From positions 1 through 35,712 of the forward strand of contig NW_013654034.1 in assembly GCF_000499385.1 (NCBI RefSeq): DNA of 35,712 nucleotides, in the 5' to 3' direction. Positions 1 to 10,976 of the stretch are shown here, one piece after another. Within the stretch, counting starts at the first letter, position 1, and each line of letters opens with the position of its first letter. A program made the position numbers and the translations under genes. This DNA is from Eimeria necatrix (lineage: Eukaryota > Apicomplexa > Conoidasida > Eucoccidiorida > Eimeriidae). The notes beneath the pieces are model-generated. The model was not told the DNA's origin, did not search any database, and saw nothing but the letters and a program-made list of their open reading frames with translations.

Positions 1-241
1 CACACACGCTGCAAATTCTGCAGCGTTCGACTCTGATGCTATTTTTCTTCACGCGCCGAGGCACCTGCTTTCGCTCCGCTGAGACTAGTGCCACTGCTAC
101 TTTCCATCCATTCTCTGAAAAATTCGTACAGGTAGAACAAAACACACAGCTGCAGTAAAATCAGTGGTGCTCTGGAGATAACCTCATTACACGTGCAGTG
201 GTTACTGCCCGCGTTATGCGGGCTCCGATATTTTACGTCAA

Positions 242-543
242 CACTACCCGCTTTCCCATTACGTGCAACCTCCACGCTCAAGGATGCTCATTATAGGCGT
301 CACGTGCGTTCACAACAGATACGCATAGCAGCCTTCAGCACCATGCAAATACTCGAACTAGTGAGTTTTTGCAAGCAGTCACCAGGACATTCTAGCACTG
401 GAAAAAACAGAGATGACTTACGACCTGTTGGTTTTATCAAGATAATTTGTCGTTAATTTCGTGGGTCACGTACACAGTTGATAGGCATATTCCGTATCCT
501 ACAAGGTTGCACATATTTTGTACAGACTTTAACGGAAAATGTG
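242..543 (+). repeat. Diverged repeat family 1, copy A
   Basis: This block is recognisably similar to 2645-2926. The most obvious matches are at about 297-335 against 2690-2727 (an AGGCGYCACRTGCG-like stretch, then a block reading R-I-A-A-F in copy A and R-I-G-A-F in copy B), the CATTCNAGCACTGG block near 390-402, and AAGGTTGCACATATTTNGTAC-like sequence near 504-522. Similarity is about 70-75% by eye, with indels, so this is an old duplication. In copy A the + frame stays open through the central block. Copy B has a stop after its R-K pair where copy A reads K-Q. It could be a fossil of a duplicated exon or of an unrecognised transposable element. Confidence 0.6.
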
Positions 544-889
544 CCTTTTGATGGGAACCTGGTGCAAACTGAAGCGTATTCTTTATTGGGTACAATTATC
601 TCAAGAAAGCCTTAGATGCACTCTGCGTTTTTGCTATGGTGTCATAGGCAGGCAGCGTCTGCCCTTCTGTGCCAGAAGATTTCATTCATGTTGCTGCTAT
701 CAAGGTGAAAAAGCTCGCCAGGTAACTCTGAACACAGATGCTTCCATGGATGCTGAACGTCTGCAAAGACCTTATGGCCCTAGCGCAACGCCGCGAAGTC
801 GGTTTACAACAATGAGAGATCCACGCAAGCAGTTCATGAAAGAAGAGAACTTGTTTAGAGAGTATCTTCGTTCACCACAGCATTCGTAA
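539..889 (+). CDS. Hypothetical 116-aa open frame at the end of repeat copy A
   Basis: An ATG-started frame of 116 codons begins in the last bases of repeat copy A. I do not recognise the product. The first third is rich in Cys, Leu and Arg and includes a C-C-C triplet near residue 51. From about residue 60 the protein becomes hydrophilic and charged, with R-D-P-R-K and K-E-E-N stretches, which looks more like a soluble tail than random sequence. No signal peptide, membrane segment or repeat is visible. Frames of this length arise a few times by chance in a window this size, so the only support is the ATG start and composition. It could equally be an exon of a longer gene. Confidence 0.2.
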   Translation: MCLLMGTWCKLKRILYWVQLSQESLRCTLRFCYGVIGRQRLPFCARRFHSCCCYQGEKARQVTLNTDASMDAERLQRPYGPSATPRSRFTTMRDPRKQFMKEENLFREYLRSPQHS

Positions 890-2644
890 ATACTTCGTTT
901 GTTCAAAAACTGAACAGATACGCATACGCATATATTACCATTTGAAGCTTAATTCAGTAGCAACATGCAAAATGACTTGGTGAGATAGATACATCGTTTT
1001 CTACTGCAGAACGTAGAACACACGAGCTGCAGACAGATCGTAGCTTCACCACACACTGTTCGGTGAGTACTTCAAGCCAAATGGACCCATTTCACATTGC
1101 GCAGAGTACAGCTTGAAGTTAAGAATATTTGTTCCAGCTCAGCACTGCAACCGATGGCGCAGTCATTTTGGTAGCCTATTGAAGAAAGAAGACGGTTATG
1201 CCACCGTGCATCATGAGAGCAAGAAGCGCCGTCGTGCATTTTGGAAATATTTTATCTGTCCGCCAATGTTGTCCACAACTGTCGTTGTTGGCTGAAATTT
1301 TGACGTATTTACGAAATTTTTTTATCACAGCAAAATTGTTTTATCACGCGTTGTACGATGCATGTGGTACCTTCGCGCCACCAGACCAATATGTCGAAAC
1401 TAATACCACGACGTTTGGCATTTGCAGTTCCAAATTCGTTCTCCGGAGTAAAATCCAAGCCGGGGGTGGAGCTGCGAGCTTCAAAAGACATTGGAAACAC
1501 TGAAGGTGCATGGTCCAAACTTGTGATATTGTGCGTGTATCGTCTGTAATATCTCATTGCTACACTCACACGTTTACTTGCCGGCCTCAAGGGCAGTCAC
1601 GATCCCATACATAGCAACTGTCAGGAATACAGAGCCAGAGAAGAATCGCTGTTAAGGAATCCATGAAAAGACAACAGCCGCGCACGGGTTTGCGGGCACA
1701 CGAACGAAGAAAGGAAAAACGCAACAGCAGAACCTGTCCTGCAATGAAAAAACAAAGGAAACAACATTACTCTCAGACTCAAGTTTAGAGGGAGTACAGG
1801 TAAAATAACCAAACTCGCACTTGGCGTCTTGCATAGGTTCAAGGAATCAGCATGTGTCGCACTCCCTTTGCCCGATGCAGTGCTAACCAGTTAAGCAAAA
1901 TTCTCTCAGCTGTTCAGCTTGGTTGAAAGCAAAATTTTCGATTACAAAGCCATTGCCTACCTCTCCTTGTAATGAGGACTATTGTGTCGAAGCCTTAAGC
2001 CAAGCCTTCGAAAACTGCAGCATTTCCACATAAGGGGTGTAATTTGCCAGGCATGGAGTCTTAGTAAACACTACCGTCGCAAGTGCAAGTCAACTACCAC
2101 CAAAGCAATACCTCCCGCTCCCACTTGGCACAATAATTACGCAATCGTACTGACAAACACGCAAAGTAACGCAAGAACAGAACACGCACGGGAAGGTCGC
2201 GAATTTTAATAGCAGGCACCTGCAGTGTCAGACGCTGTAAACCGCATAAGCTGCAAAATAGCACTGCGAAGTACACAAAACTCTTTCGTGCTCTGAACTG
2301 GAGCACGCAGATGTTGAGCTGTAGACGTGCAGGCTCAGAACACCTTCCATCCTGTGACGCCGAGGCGCAGCACTCCACCTCCACTCTGCCAACATCCTCG
2401 ACGCATTTTATTTTAACTTTCGAGTCCACCAACAGAAACAAAGCTGTACTGCGTGTCTAGAGTTGGGAAAGAGTGATAAAGTGGCACCAACATCAGTCTG
2501 TGGATGTGTTGCTGCTGCACAGGTGAGCTTTCAAACCACCAGACAGAGGCCAATGAAAGCTGGCTTCATCTTTGTGAGCCCAACACGGACTCTAACAAAG
2601 CGCCAAAACCCTGAGTGGCGAGCAGCCCTATGGTTTCAAAGTAG
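890..2644. other. Intergenic stretch, no supported gene
   Basis: Several overlapping frames of 60-115 codons exist on both strands, most without an ATG start, and none stands out by length, composition or conservation. No triplet tract, tRNA or tandem repeat was seen. The stretch separates the two copies of repeat family 1. Confidence 0.5.
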
Positions 2645-2926
2645 CCATACCCGCTACGTGTTACTTCGAGCTTTAAGCATGGTCACTTTAGGCGCCACAT
2701 GCGTCCACAAACAGATGCGAATAGGAGCCTTTGGCACCATGCTAGGGATTTTTCGCAAATAATCTCCAGGGCATTCAAGCACTGGAAGAAGCATATTTGA
2801 CTCACGATCTGTTCGTGATAATGCCTCACCAATTTCGAAGCGTCATTGATATAGGTAATAATATCTTTCCTGGCCTTGTGAGGTTGCATATATTTCGGTA
2901 CCTAGATATCAAGAGTAAAACGTTGT
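2645..2926 (+). repeat. Diverged repeat family 1, copy B
   Basis: Second copy of the repeat at 242-543, in the same orientation and about 2.4 kb downstream. The central reading frame is interrupted by a TAA at about 2760-2762, exactly where copy A reads on. One internal gap relative to copy A is about 12 bp, a multiple of three, but a separate 1-bp difference occurs in the CACAA(A)CAG block, so the frame is not strictly kept between copies. The best reading is a decayed coding duplicate. Confidence 0.6.
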
Positions 2927-2966
2927 GCGCGATGCTGGTTACAAACATTAGCGACATTGCCAGTGC

Positions 2967-3284
2967 ATGAAGGCATCTGCTCAGCAGTGGGAGATTGCTA
3001 TTGCTAACCGGATGAATTATGGCTTGCGAGCAGAAGCTGCGATATTTTTTCGAAGGCTTAGTAAAACAATATTTACATCGACATTTCTTTGGATGGTAAT
3101 CATTGGGCTACTAGCACCCGGCAGCGTTGAGGGTTCGAATTGTACCGATAATGCGTTTGAGTGCCGCGGGAAGTTTCATAAAATTTTTTTTAGAATATGC
3201 TGGTATTTCGTCACTGTTATCTCTGCCATCTCCAAGTTCATGGAATATCGTGTAAAAGGACACATGAAGCAAGGTAATTTTTGA
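2967..3284 (+). CDS. Hypothetical ORF with N-terminal signal-anchor-like segment (105 aa)
   Basis: This ATG-started frame begins about 40 bp after repeat copy B. A basic region (R-R-L-S-K near residues 29-33) precedes a hydrophobic stretch at about residues 38-52 (F-L-W-M-V-I-I-G-L-L-A-P). Next comes G-S-V-E-G-S, which resembles a signal-peptidase site, and then a short cysteine-containing segment with an N-C-T glycosylation sequon. A second hydrophobic stretch follows near residues 76-88. This layout fits the first exon of a secreted or surface protein with internal introns, but the whole protein is not recognised. The length alone could arise by chance. Confidence 0.22.
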   Translation: MKASAQQWEIAIANRMNYGLRAEAAIFFRRLSKTIFTSTFLWMVIIGLLAPGSVEGSNCTDNAFECRGKFHKIFFRICWYFVTVISAISKFMEYRVKGHMKQGNF

Positions 3285-3395
3285 TTAATTCTCAACAGGA
3301 AGTAGCTGCTGCAGTAAAAGATCAACAATTCTGTTCTTTCCCCTCTAGCATACCGTTAATGATCGGTTTGACACTCTACAAGGCGATTACATCGA

Positions 3396-3665
3396 ATGGC
3401 AGATCAACTCTGTAGGCGTATTGTTCCTTGGTTATGCATGGCCGTCGCGATTGTGACTGGCGCCATTTGCAGTGAGCTCCTCGTTTCTAATGCACGCGAA
3501 AAGCAGACGTATAAGTACAGGAGTGAATGCTCGAAGCGTTCAGTACGGCTTGATACGCACTTTCTGTATGCAGCAAAGTTAAAAGCAGCCGGCTTGAACG
3601 TGCACAGGATTGCGAGCCGACAACTCGGAAAGCTTCAAATTTTCGTTCAGTGCCTCAGTTTGTAA
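3396..3665 (+). CDS. Hypothetical secreted-protein first exon (89 aa, signal peptide)
   Basis: An ATG-started frame has a classic signal-peptide layout: a short basic N-region (C-R-R near residues 6-8), a hydrophobic core at about residues 9-25 (I-V-P-W-L-C-M-A-V-A-I-V-T-G-A-I-C), then a polar mature part. The mature part carries one cysteine (S-E-C-S-K) and a helix-like A-A-K-L-K-A-A-G-L segment near residues 59-67. Coccidian surface antigens of the SAG/TA4 type (CAP-like fold) have an early helix of roughly this flavour, but the match is far too short to claim membership. It lies 111 bp after another frame with a hydrophobic N-terminus. It may be an exon whose downstream parts are spliced, or chance. 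Confidence 0.27.
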   Translation: MADQLCRRIVPWLCMAVAIVTGAICSELLVSNAREKQTYKYRSECSKRSVRLDTHFLYAAKLKAAGLNVHRIASRQLGKLQIFVQCLSL

Positions 3666-6501
3666 TGACCCGAGTAGGTGCACGAGTACCCAGGCATAAA
3701 TTGCAACCCTTAGGTCGGCGCTATGATGCTTGGTATCCCCAAAAACGATCGAGCCAGGCCAAAATTTTTGGCGTGTTGCTACATTTCTCTAGCCTTGAGG
3801 TTTCTCGCGAGGTGCGGCAATCCACTCTATCATCAACGTAGCAAAGAAATACATATGTGCACATTGAAGCTGATGCAATGCATATGAAATATGCACTTCG
3901 CAAGCCAGCCTTTCATGTTCTTGTGTAGACAGATCATCAGAAATTAACATGTGTACGCATATTACAGTCTATATGCTGCAATATGCTGGGCCCATGCACT
4001 TTTGGTAGGCGCCACTGAATATAAGAAGCAACAGTGGGAGCAGATCAAAGTATGAAAAGTTTTGCTCAACCATAAAATATCCGTAGAAATTTGGTACACA
4101 ATGAAATTAACATATTCTCGCACACAGGAGTAGCGAAGATAGCAAAGCCAAAGCCCGCAATATGCTGCTGGATAGTGTCTGCCTGGTGCCAGCAGCCGAA
4201 GCAATACATGGCTACATTTCTGTCAACATATTTGAAGCACTACGTCGTCGTATTTTGTCGTTTTGCGCACAGAGCGAATTTGTAAACCGTCGGAGGCCAA
4301 ATACTGAAGGCACCTAGCAGTTAAGGTTGCAACGCTTGCTTTCACTTCGGAGCCTATAGCTTTGCACCCATATTTAGAATTCATATTTGCAATTATTTGG
4401 ATACTTATGTGTTTGTAGGCTTCATATGACAGTTTCACCACACTCAAACGCCGAGGGGCAAATGTACCCCAAAATTTTCCTTTTTCTTTTCAGCAAGCAA
4501 TTCACAACGTTCACGATTGCCTCGACAATATTAAATATTTTAGATGTGTGATGCAATGCTGTCCAACATTCGCAAAGCGGACTGAAAAATCTGGGAAGGA
4601 CGTAAAACGTTCCTTGCCAAGATGCCATTTTGTTGCCCGTTGCAAGGTGATATTCTAGACGCATATTTTACTTTTCTATCATTATGCAGCTCTGTACTTG
4701 TTAGTGTTGCACATGGAAAACCAACAATGTGGCGCACGAAAACTTTGGCACGGAACCAAAGAGATGCAGCAAAATTCTTCCTTTTCCCGTCACGCTCAAA
4801 CACCGGTGGATTCATATGCGTGTCGTCAGGTCGTGCTTCCTTTTCTCTTCACCTTATCCAGCTCTGTAAACATTTTTGACTGTAGAAATTCGTCTGGATT
4901 TCTCAAAACGTACGCTTATTGAATACAATCTGCTAGGGTTTTTATTTCTAAGCGACTTAACAAGTGCCACATGCCAGAGCTATAATCGGACAAGGGCAAA
5001 TGCGCTGCTTGTCCAGAGTCCAGTAAGTTGACAGCATAGAGAGAAATATGCGGCCCGAGGAAGACAGCTTAGTGCTTGATGACCTGGAGATTTCTGTCAC
5101 CTATCTCACTATTAGTGCGTTTTGTCACAAAAGGCTGTTGCATAAAAATTTACACACTCGGAAATGAAAGACCGACGCGATACAACACGCGCTACCCTTG
5201 AAAATACCGTAGCATCCACATTTCACGAACAGTTTTCTCTGCAGACACGAATATGCGCGATCATCGGAAAAAGCTTCTGGAGACACCATCAATTCTTTTA
5301 TCTAAAAAGGGGAAGCAGAATCACATAAGTCAGATAGGTGTTTATGCAGGGTTGGCATACTGTCTCCGGCTGCAGCATGAGTTAAGAACTCACTACGAGG
5401 AGCTACACTTCAAATAGTAAGCGTCCTTTTTGTCTTTAGACAAGCGACTGCACAGTTTCTGCTCTTCCAAGCAGTTTAGTAGAATACGGTTTCGTTTAGC
5501 AAGCTTTCAGATTGCTCATATTGTGAATCTTCCCAAAATGCTGAGCGATTTCCCAACTGCATAATTCCTAAGCAACACACTGGAATTTAGTTGCCACGGC
5601 CGCTTGCGATTTAAAAGAGCTCAAAGCGATTAAGTACCGGCCTGCTTGGTCATATTCAATCCAATAGGAAAACAAGACAAGCACACATGCTGCATGGCCC
5701 ATTTGCTGCTTCGTTTGTTGACTCAGGAGAAACGCACGACGATCCAGCTGGATCCATCCTCACTTTCATGGCTTTACACGCCGTATCAAATTGCTATGCA
5801 ATGTGGTCATCGCTAAAACTGTATCAACTTGTGAAGCTGTATCTTTGCTGCATCGGGTTTTGCTGAACCAGTGCAGCTCATGAGACGGTGTGACAAAAAT
5901 TGCAAATAGAGAGAGAAGTAGTGACACGCGGAAGACATTACCGTCTGATGGAAACCACTATCTCCTCTCTGTCTTTCTCGCATGTTAGCTAACAAAAGAG
6001 ATATTTTCTGCCGCTAGCCGGTAACCTGGGGTAAATTTCGTGATTATGATATCGACCTTGAAACAGTGAGTGCACGCCATTAATTCAATTCAAAACGACG
6101 GCAGCTCAGAATGTTTCTTTAATTATCGAAAGTGACTGCATTGTTGCTTTCCCGAGTAATTCTTATCGAGACACGAAAACTCTGAATTTTATGGCATTTA
6201 CTTCATTAGTTATACAGCCGTACTGTCATGCGGTCGTGCCCGCATTTTTGTTCTCTCTTGATGCAGCGCTTTGCAGAATGCTCGACAAATCATCCTGCGG
6301 CTGCATACCTCAAGACAAAAGTAAACTTCATTTTATCTGTCCAGCAGACACAAAGCTGACAAAAAGTACAGAATGACTGACTCCCTGCCAGCACAAAACA
6401 GCGCATACATTACACCCTTAGATCAGAAACTGTGCATTGGTGAAAGTGGTCAGCGTTTTCTTGAGGCCTGTAGCGGTTTCGAAGACACGAAATTTCAGTA
6501 A

Positions 6502-6509
6502 TGCATGCA
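6502..6509. promoter_or_regulatory. TGCATGCA palindrome (candidate ApiAP2 site)
   Basis: Exact palindromic octamer matching the published apicomplexan AP2-factor binding motif. No promoter or start site is mapped here, so function is inferred only from the motif and its excess across the window. Confidence 0.3.
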
Positions 6510-7385
6510 TAATTTATGCTGTCGGCATTGGCTGTAATGCATGTACGACCATCAAGGAGTAATGCAGTAAATACACAGGCAGTATCAAGTCCTGCCATGT
6601 GTGCATGTTACTTGCACAAAACGTGAATAGGCAGGGCTTCTCCCTTGACGCTTTTAAGACACCGTACTACAAGTCACGCCTTTGCCTCACGACGTACTTA
6701 TTTAGCCTTCGTGAAAGCAGCTTCATGGTCTGTAGCATTCGGAGTAGTCAAAGTACAACGGTTGGGGGTATATACATTTGTAGAATAAATTATTCAATGC
6801 AACAAAAACAAGTTATCGCAAGCGCATTGCAGAAGTGTGTGCAGCCTCTCTCTTGCCTTTAATATCCCTTATATCTCGTGCCGATTTTTTTAAATTGTAA
6901 GTCCGTGTTGAACGCTGTCAGCTGCCTCTACTCTCACCACAGAGCAATTTCCAAGAGTTAGAAATCCAACTGCGGAACATGTTCAGTCACAGACGGAACA
7001 GCAGGTGGCATGAGCGGCAGATCACGGACAGACCGTTGCTGTGCGTTGCCAGTTGAAATGCAGCTCAATCTTGTGGTCCAGTACAGGCAGAAAGCGCCCA
7101 AACGGCGTCCCATATTGTAAGTGAATCAGCAACGTCGCCGAAAAGACCAAACTGCAAAGCTATGTTAGGCCAGTTGTTTGCAAAATGCAATTATGGACAA
7201 ACCACGTTTAAAGCATTCTGCTCCCAGGAGCGTTAAACGTTAATCACTTACATGTGACTGGAAAGCGTGGGATATATTGGAGGGAGCAAGAACTCACAAA
7301 GTATGGAAATTATACGATGGAGCAACGCTTTAGGACGGGGCTCCATTCCTTGGCAGGCCAACTCAAGCTGGCAAGAGCTATACGG

Positions 7386-7409
7386 ATAACCTCGCATTAG
7401 CGGGGTTAT
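7386..7409. other. 10-bp stem-loop
   Basis: ATAACCTCGC at 7386-7395 pairs with GCGGGGTTAT at 7400-7409 around an ATTA loop. There are nine Watson-Crick pairs and one G-U pair if transcribed. It lies in a stretch without open frames, and no T-run follows. Function is unknown. Confidence 0.5.
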
Positions 7410-8041
7410 TTCTGTTCCATGTGGCGCACTGCCTGTAAAATGTGCCGCGCGGTTTATGAGGTTTTTCCGCTGCTAGATTCACTCAGCGGTATGTATTGGT
7501 CCTCTTTATCTTGAGCCGCGCTGTAGCATGCTACGAGACAGATAGGCTTATCGACGCGTAGGTTGTTTCTCTAGAGTAAGGCGTGGAGTGCATTTTGCTG
7601 CCCTCAAGAGTATACACCATGCCATATATTGGCTATACGAAATCTGGCTGGTGCAGATTGGCACTCTCTCCTCTAGTTGACACTAGAAGAAGATGACATT
7701 TTTGGGAGCAACAAATATTTGGATATGCGCACTGAATATCAACGTGAAACAACACGTTCCAACTTTGCAAAATCCTGCCTTCCATACGTAAAACAGAATA
7801 CACAGTAGGAGTGGAAAACGCTTTACGATAGGATTCGGTATCTACTCACGGTGATACACAAGCATACACACCTGCCGCTGCGTCCATAGCAGACGGCACA
7901 ACCACAGCCGCAAACTTTGTAAGACTACCAATGCCTCAATTTCCCGCAACAATTAACCCACGTGGCTCTTTCTTGATAAAGCTGCATACCTCAATTATTC
8001 GCTCTTGTATATAGGCCATATCTTTAGAAGGAATGGCTTGA

Positions 8042-8049
8042 TGCATGCA
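8042..8049. promoter_or_regulatory. TGCATGCA palindrome (candidate ApiAP2 site)
   Basis: Exact octamer. Two further GCATGC cores lie about 110-120 bp downstream at 8153 and 8163, making a small local cluster in a gene-poor stretch. Confidence 0.3.
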
Positions 8050-9309
8050 CGCACTGCCTGAGAGCTCAGCAACAACCCTGTGCGCTTTTGTGCCTTGAAA
8101 TTAGCAAACGCAACAGTCCTGTCACAGGTCAGTTTCTGTGACTTAATAATGCGCATGCAAAAGCATGCTTTGCGCACAACGTAATGCAGAGCAGAAAAAA
8201 AGTGGTTATAGACTAATGTCCTAAGTGGGCATTAACATCTGACCGCCGTATTGCCCGTCTACGTTTAAAGCTCTGTGCGCTCCACGTAAGAATCATATTG
8301 CGCGCCACTTCATTGTGCGAAAAGTAGCAAAGAAATAACATTTGGCGTCCACAGTCACAAAAGCATTTGGCAATGATATCGAATGACAAAAGACAAATCG
8401 GCCGTTTGAATTTCTCTACATAGTTCACGCACTCTCTAATTGCTTGTGCATTCACAGCAGGAGTACATCTGTTCGACTGCTGTGTTGTTAAGCACAATAA
8501 TTGGTGAACATTTAGATCAATAGTTTGTCACTACAATTCACTGCGTGGTTCGTCGAGACTGTTGCGTGTCTGCATTTCTCTTATAGGGCGAAACTGTACG
8601 GCAGGATGCTTCAGATGTAGCGCATTTAGATCAAGAGGCACAACTGATGTTTTAGTGTAATGAGCCAGCAGAGGCACTAATTACATTGCATTCGCATTCG
8701 TGCTGCACATGAGACGCACTTCCTGCAGATTGCAGAAACCGCGGAGACGCATGGCATGGTAGTGTACTTCCACAAGAAAAGCATGGCCTTGCCTATCTAA
8801 GAGCAGCTACCTATCAGTTGTTTCTCGTCTTGTGCAGAGCGCCTTTTGTAACTTCATGGCTTGCTACAGTGATTCAGCACTCCCCTTTCATTGAACTTAA
8901 AAGCGTATATGGTACGTGTGTAGTCACATCACCAGATTGATGAGTAGAGGACAACAAGTGGCTGATATGAAAAAATCACTAAAAGAGCATATCCTTCAAA
9001 AATAAGCTGGTATTTTGCCAACTACCACCAAGCGATTTGCTTTATACGCGAGTCCGCGGGCTGCATAACATTTTAATACGAATATGCGTTGTGCATACAT
9101 ATTTTGGCACACAAAGTTTAGGGTAAATAGTTTTCGAACTGCGGACTAATATGTTCAAAGTCACTACGCTATGTCTCTCATTCCCGCAGAAAACCTTGAC
9201 TCTTAACCCAGCGCAGTCGTGCTCGTTAGCATGCGCTGACTTCTTTGGCGCCTTCTTGCGCTAGTGGCACAATCCAGGTTGCCTCTAAGTAGATTTGGCA
9301 ACACAGTAA

Positions 9310-9790
9310 AGTTTTCTTGGAGTGAATTGCATCAAATCTCGACTGTGATAACCTCCGACACGTATATTTATTTCACAATGATGCCACCCTGATAACGCGT
9401 GCTGATGCATATCTCTTTTTAAGGAGCCTGGGAAGCTTGTGTTTTGCGCCAATATTTTCATGTTTTCAAACGGAACTGATAGTCCTTTGGAAAATTATAC
9501 CTGGCATAGCTGTGCGAAATGCGAGGCTTACTGGCTGGAAGAAGTACATTTCACCTGAACAATTAATCGTTTTTCTTCAGTGCTTTCTAGCATAGAATCC
9601 GAATAAAGGAATGCCAACATGCGTACAAGGGTTCGAGCACCTTGTCTGCTTCCACGCGGTTCATGTGGAAACAACAAATTTTTTATATGGAAAAACGCTC
9701 CGTTTTCCATCTATCTGTTACGCATTCACAACGAACATAAGCCTGTTGCCACAAGGGTTGCCACTGAATTGTGCATTTAGATTTTAAGGT
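9310..9790 (+). repeat. Diverged repeat family 2, copy 1
   Basis: Similar to 10548-10976, in the same orientation, about 1.2 kb upstream of it. Anchors are the CCCTGAT block (9388 against 10627), TGTGTTTTG (9438-9447 against 10678-10686), GCGAGGCTTACTGGCTGG (9521-9538 against 10754-10771), CTGCTTCCA with TTCAT (9646-9664 against 10829-10846), and the CAAGG...TTG...AATNNTGCA end block. The left half has several small indels (160 against 153 bp between two anchors). The right half, about 120 bp, aligns without gaps and reads as similar protein in both copies. Confidence 0.65.
9611..9787 (+). CDS. Short ORF in repeat family 2, copy 1 (58 aa)
   Basis: This ATG-started frame of 58 codons ends in TAA and was identified by comparing the two repeat copies. 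Its C-terminal 40 or so residues align without gaps to the frame at 10816-11022. The shared pattern is Y-x-K, then Y-A-[FL]-T-T, then Q-G-L-x-L-N-x-A-[FL]-R, with many conservative changes elsewhere. No signal peptide or known domain is seen. Two copies keeping the same frame and gap-free spacing over this part, while the left half of the repeat accumulated indels, suggests protein-level constraint or fairly recent coding function. It may be one exon of a longer gene. Confidence 0.33.
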   Translation: MPTCVQGFEHLVCFHAVHVETTNFLYGKTLRFPSICYAFTTNISLLPQGLPLNCAFRF

Positions 9791-10227
9791 TCACACATAA
9801 GAGCCAAGATTTGCAGGCGCATGCTACAGCTACGTTTGGCTGTTTTAGAGCTGTCTCGTTGCTTGTAGAACAACAAGGGATGTTTTGCATAGAAATGCAT
9901 ATCACGAAGCATTGTCTCGTCAGATGTTCGCTTGAAATGGTCAAAATTATATTCGGACATGCTTGTCTGTACTTTGCCGCAGCCAACATCCTAAGATTTT
10001 TAACAAGGCACTGCCACTATATTCGTTGCCTGACCACTAGAATTTCTTGGAATGACACAAGTTACAAAGTTTGCAGGGAAGGACCAAGCCCGCCACTCAC
10101 GGAAGATTCCTTTACGAAAGATGTCAGGCGTTTCACCACGAAAGGTTGTTCCGATTTGTATATCGTACAGTATTGCATAGAAGGAAATATACTCGTAAAA
10201 TGCACCGCAAGTGCCAACTCGAAATAG
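9781..10227 (+). CDS. Hypothetical 148-residue open frame between repeat copies
   Basis: A stop-to-stop open frame of 148 codons lies between the two copies of repeat family 2. The first ATG is internal (near residue 34), so if it is coding, an upstream exon or a shorter protein is likely. The first 80 or so residues are hydrophobic and cysteine/histidine-containing, including a stretch M-V-K-I-I-F-G-H-A-C-L-Y-F-A-A-A-N-I. The second half is polar, with D-S-F-T-K-D-V-R-R-F-T-T-K. There is no recognisable domain. About one frame this long is expected by chance in the window, so the case rests mainly on its position between duplicated coding-like modules. Confidence 0.22.
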   Translation: MLRFTHKSQDLQAHATATFGCFRAVSLLVEQQGMFCIEMHITKHCLVRCSLEMVKIIFGHACLYFAAANILRFLTRHCHYIRCLTTRISWNDTSYKVCREGPSPPLTEDSFTKDVRRFTTKGCSDLYIVQYCIEGNILVKCTASANSK

Positions 10228-10547
10228 TTGACACCTGTGCTACATAAACTCCGACACCCCTTAATACTCATCGCCTCTGCTGCGCACTCTCTGGCGATTT
10301 ATAACGCATTTTTGATAATTATGTTGCATTTGCTGTTCGACGCTTTAAAAGATAACGGCATGTTTACTGTGTAGGATGAAGTGCGGACAGATACCGAATT
10401 GGCGCTGGATGAGCGCCAACCACTCTATACCCTGTTCAAACAGGAATCATTCGACATATGCAGACTTGTAGTGGCTGCATAAACACCGCCAGGCTTTCCA
10501 CCACAGCTTTCACATGTGGAGGCTTCTGAGTGTCGCAAGGAAAAGCC

Positions 10548-10976
10548 TTATTGAAAGCTCGCATTTGCAATGAATCTCGAGTATGACTAAATTCCGAAAA
10601 GTATGTTTATTTTTGCATTGATGCAACCCTGATTGCGCGAGCTGGTGCGTATCTTGTTTTTATCAATGTGAGAAGGCTGTGTTTTGAACCAGTATCTTCT
10701 CCGGATACAGTTGGTACACCATCAGGAAACTTTATCTAGTAACTGCGTGAAAAGCGAGGCTTACTGGCTGGCAGTGATATAATGCGGCTAAGGGATCAAA
10801 TTCTTTCCTTCACGTTTGTGCACTCGGCGCCTGCTTCCAAATGATTCATATGAAGCCATCCAATCCATTTATAGAAAAATGACGCCAGTGTCTATCCCTA
10901 AATATGCACTCACAACAGGCCGAGGGTCGTTGCTGCAAGGCTTGTCATTGAATCATGCACTTAGACTATCTACCGT
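10548..10976 (+). repeat. Diverged repeat family 2, copy 2
   Basis: Second copy of the repeat at 9310-9790. The left half shows small insertions and deletions relative to copy 1. The right half keeps the reading frame. Beyond about 10976 the two copies can no longer be aligned by eye. Confidence 0.65.

Larger units (their letters stand above)
3666..9309. other. Long gene-poor stretch
   Basis: No supported gene. The segments 4923-5812, 6863-7994 and 8498-9527 have no open frame of 60 codons or more on either strand. The frames present elsewhere are short and mutually overlapping. Contents worth noting are the stem-loop at 7386-7409 and the TGCATGCA octamers at 6502 and 8042. Confidence 0.6.

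Noticed and set aside
9601..9660. tRNA T-arm like sequence (ACAAGG, GTTCGAGCA, CCTTGT)
   Set aside because: The stem is good but the loop is nine bases instead of seven, and no A box, anticodon arm or acceptor stem lies upstream.
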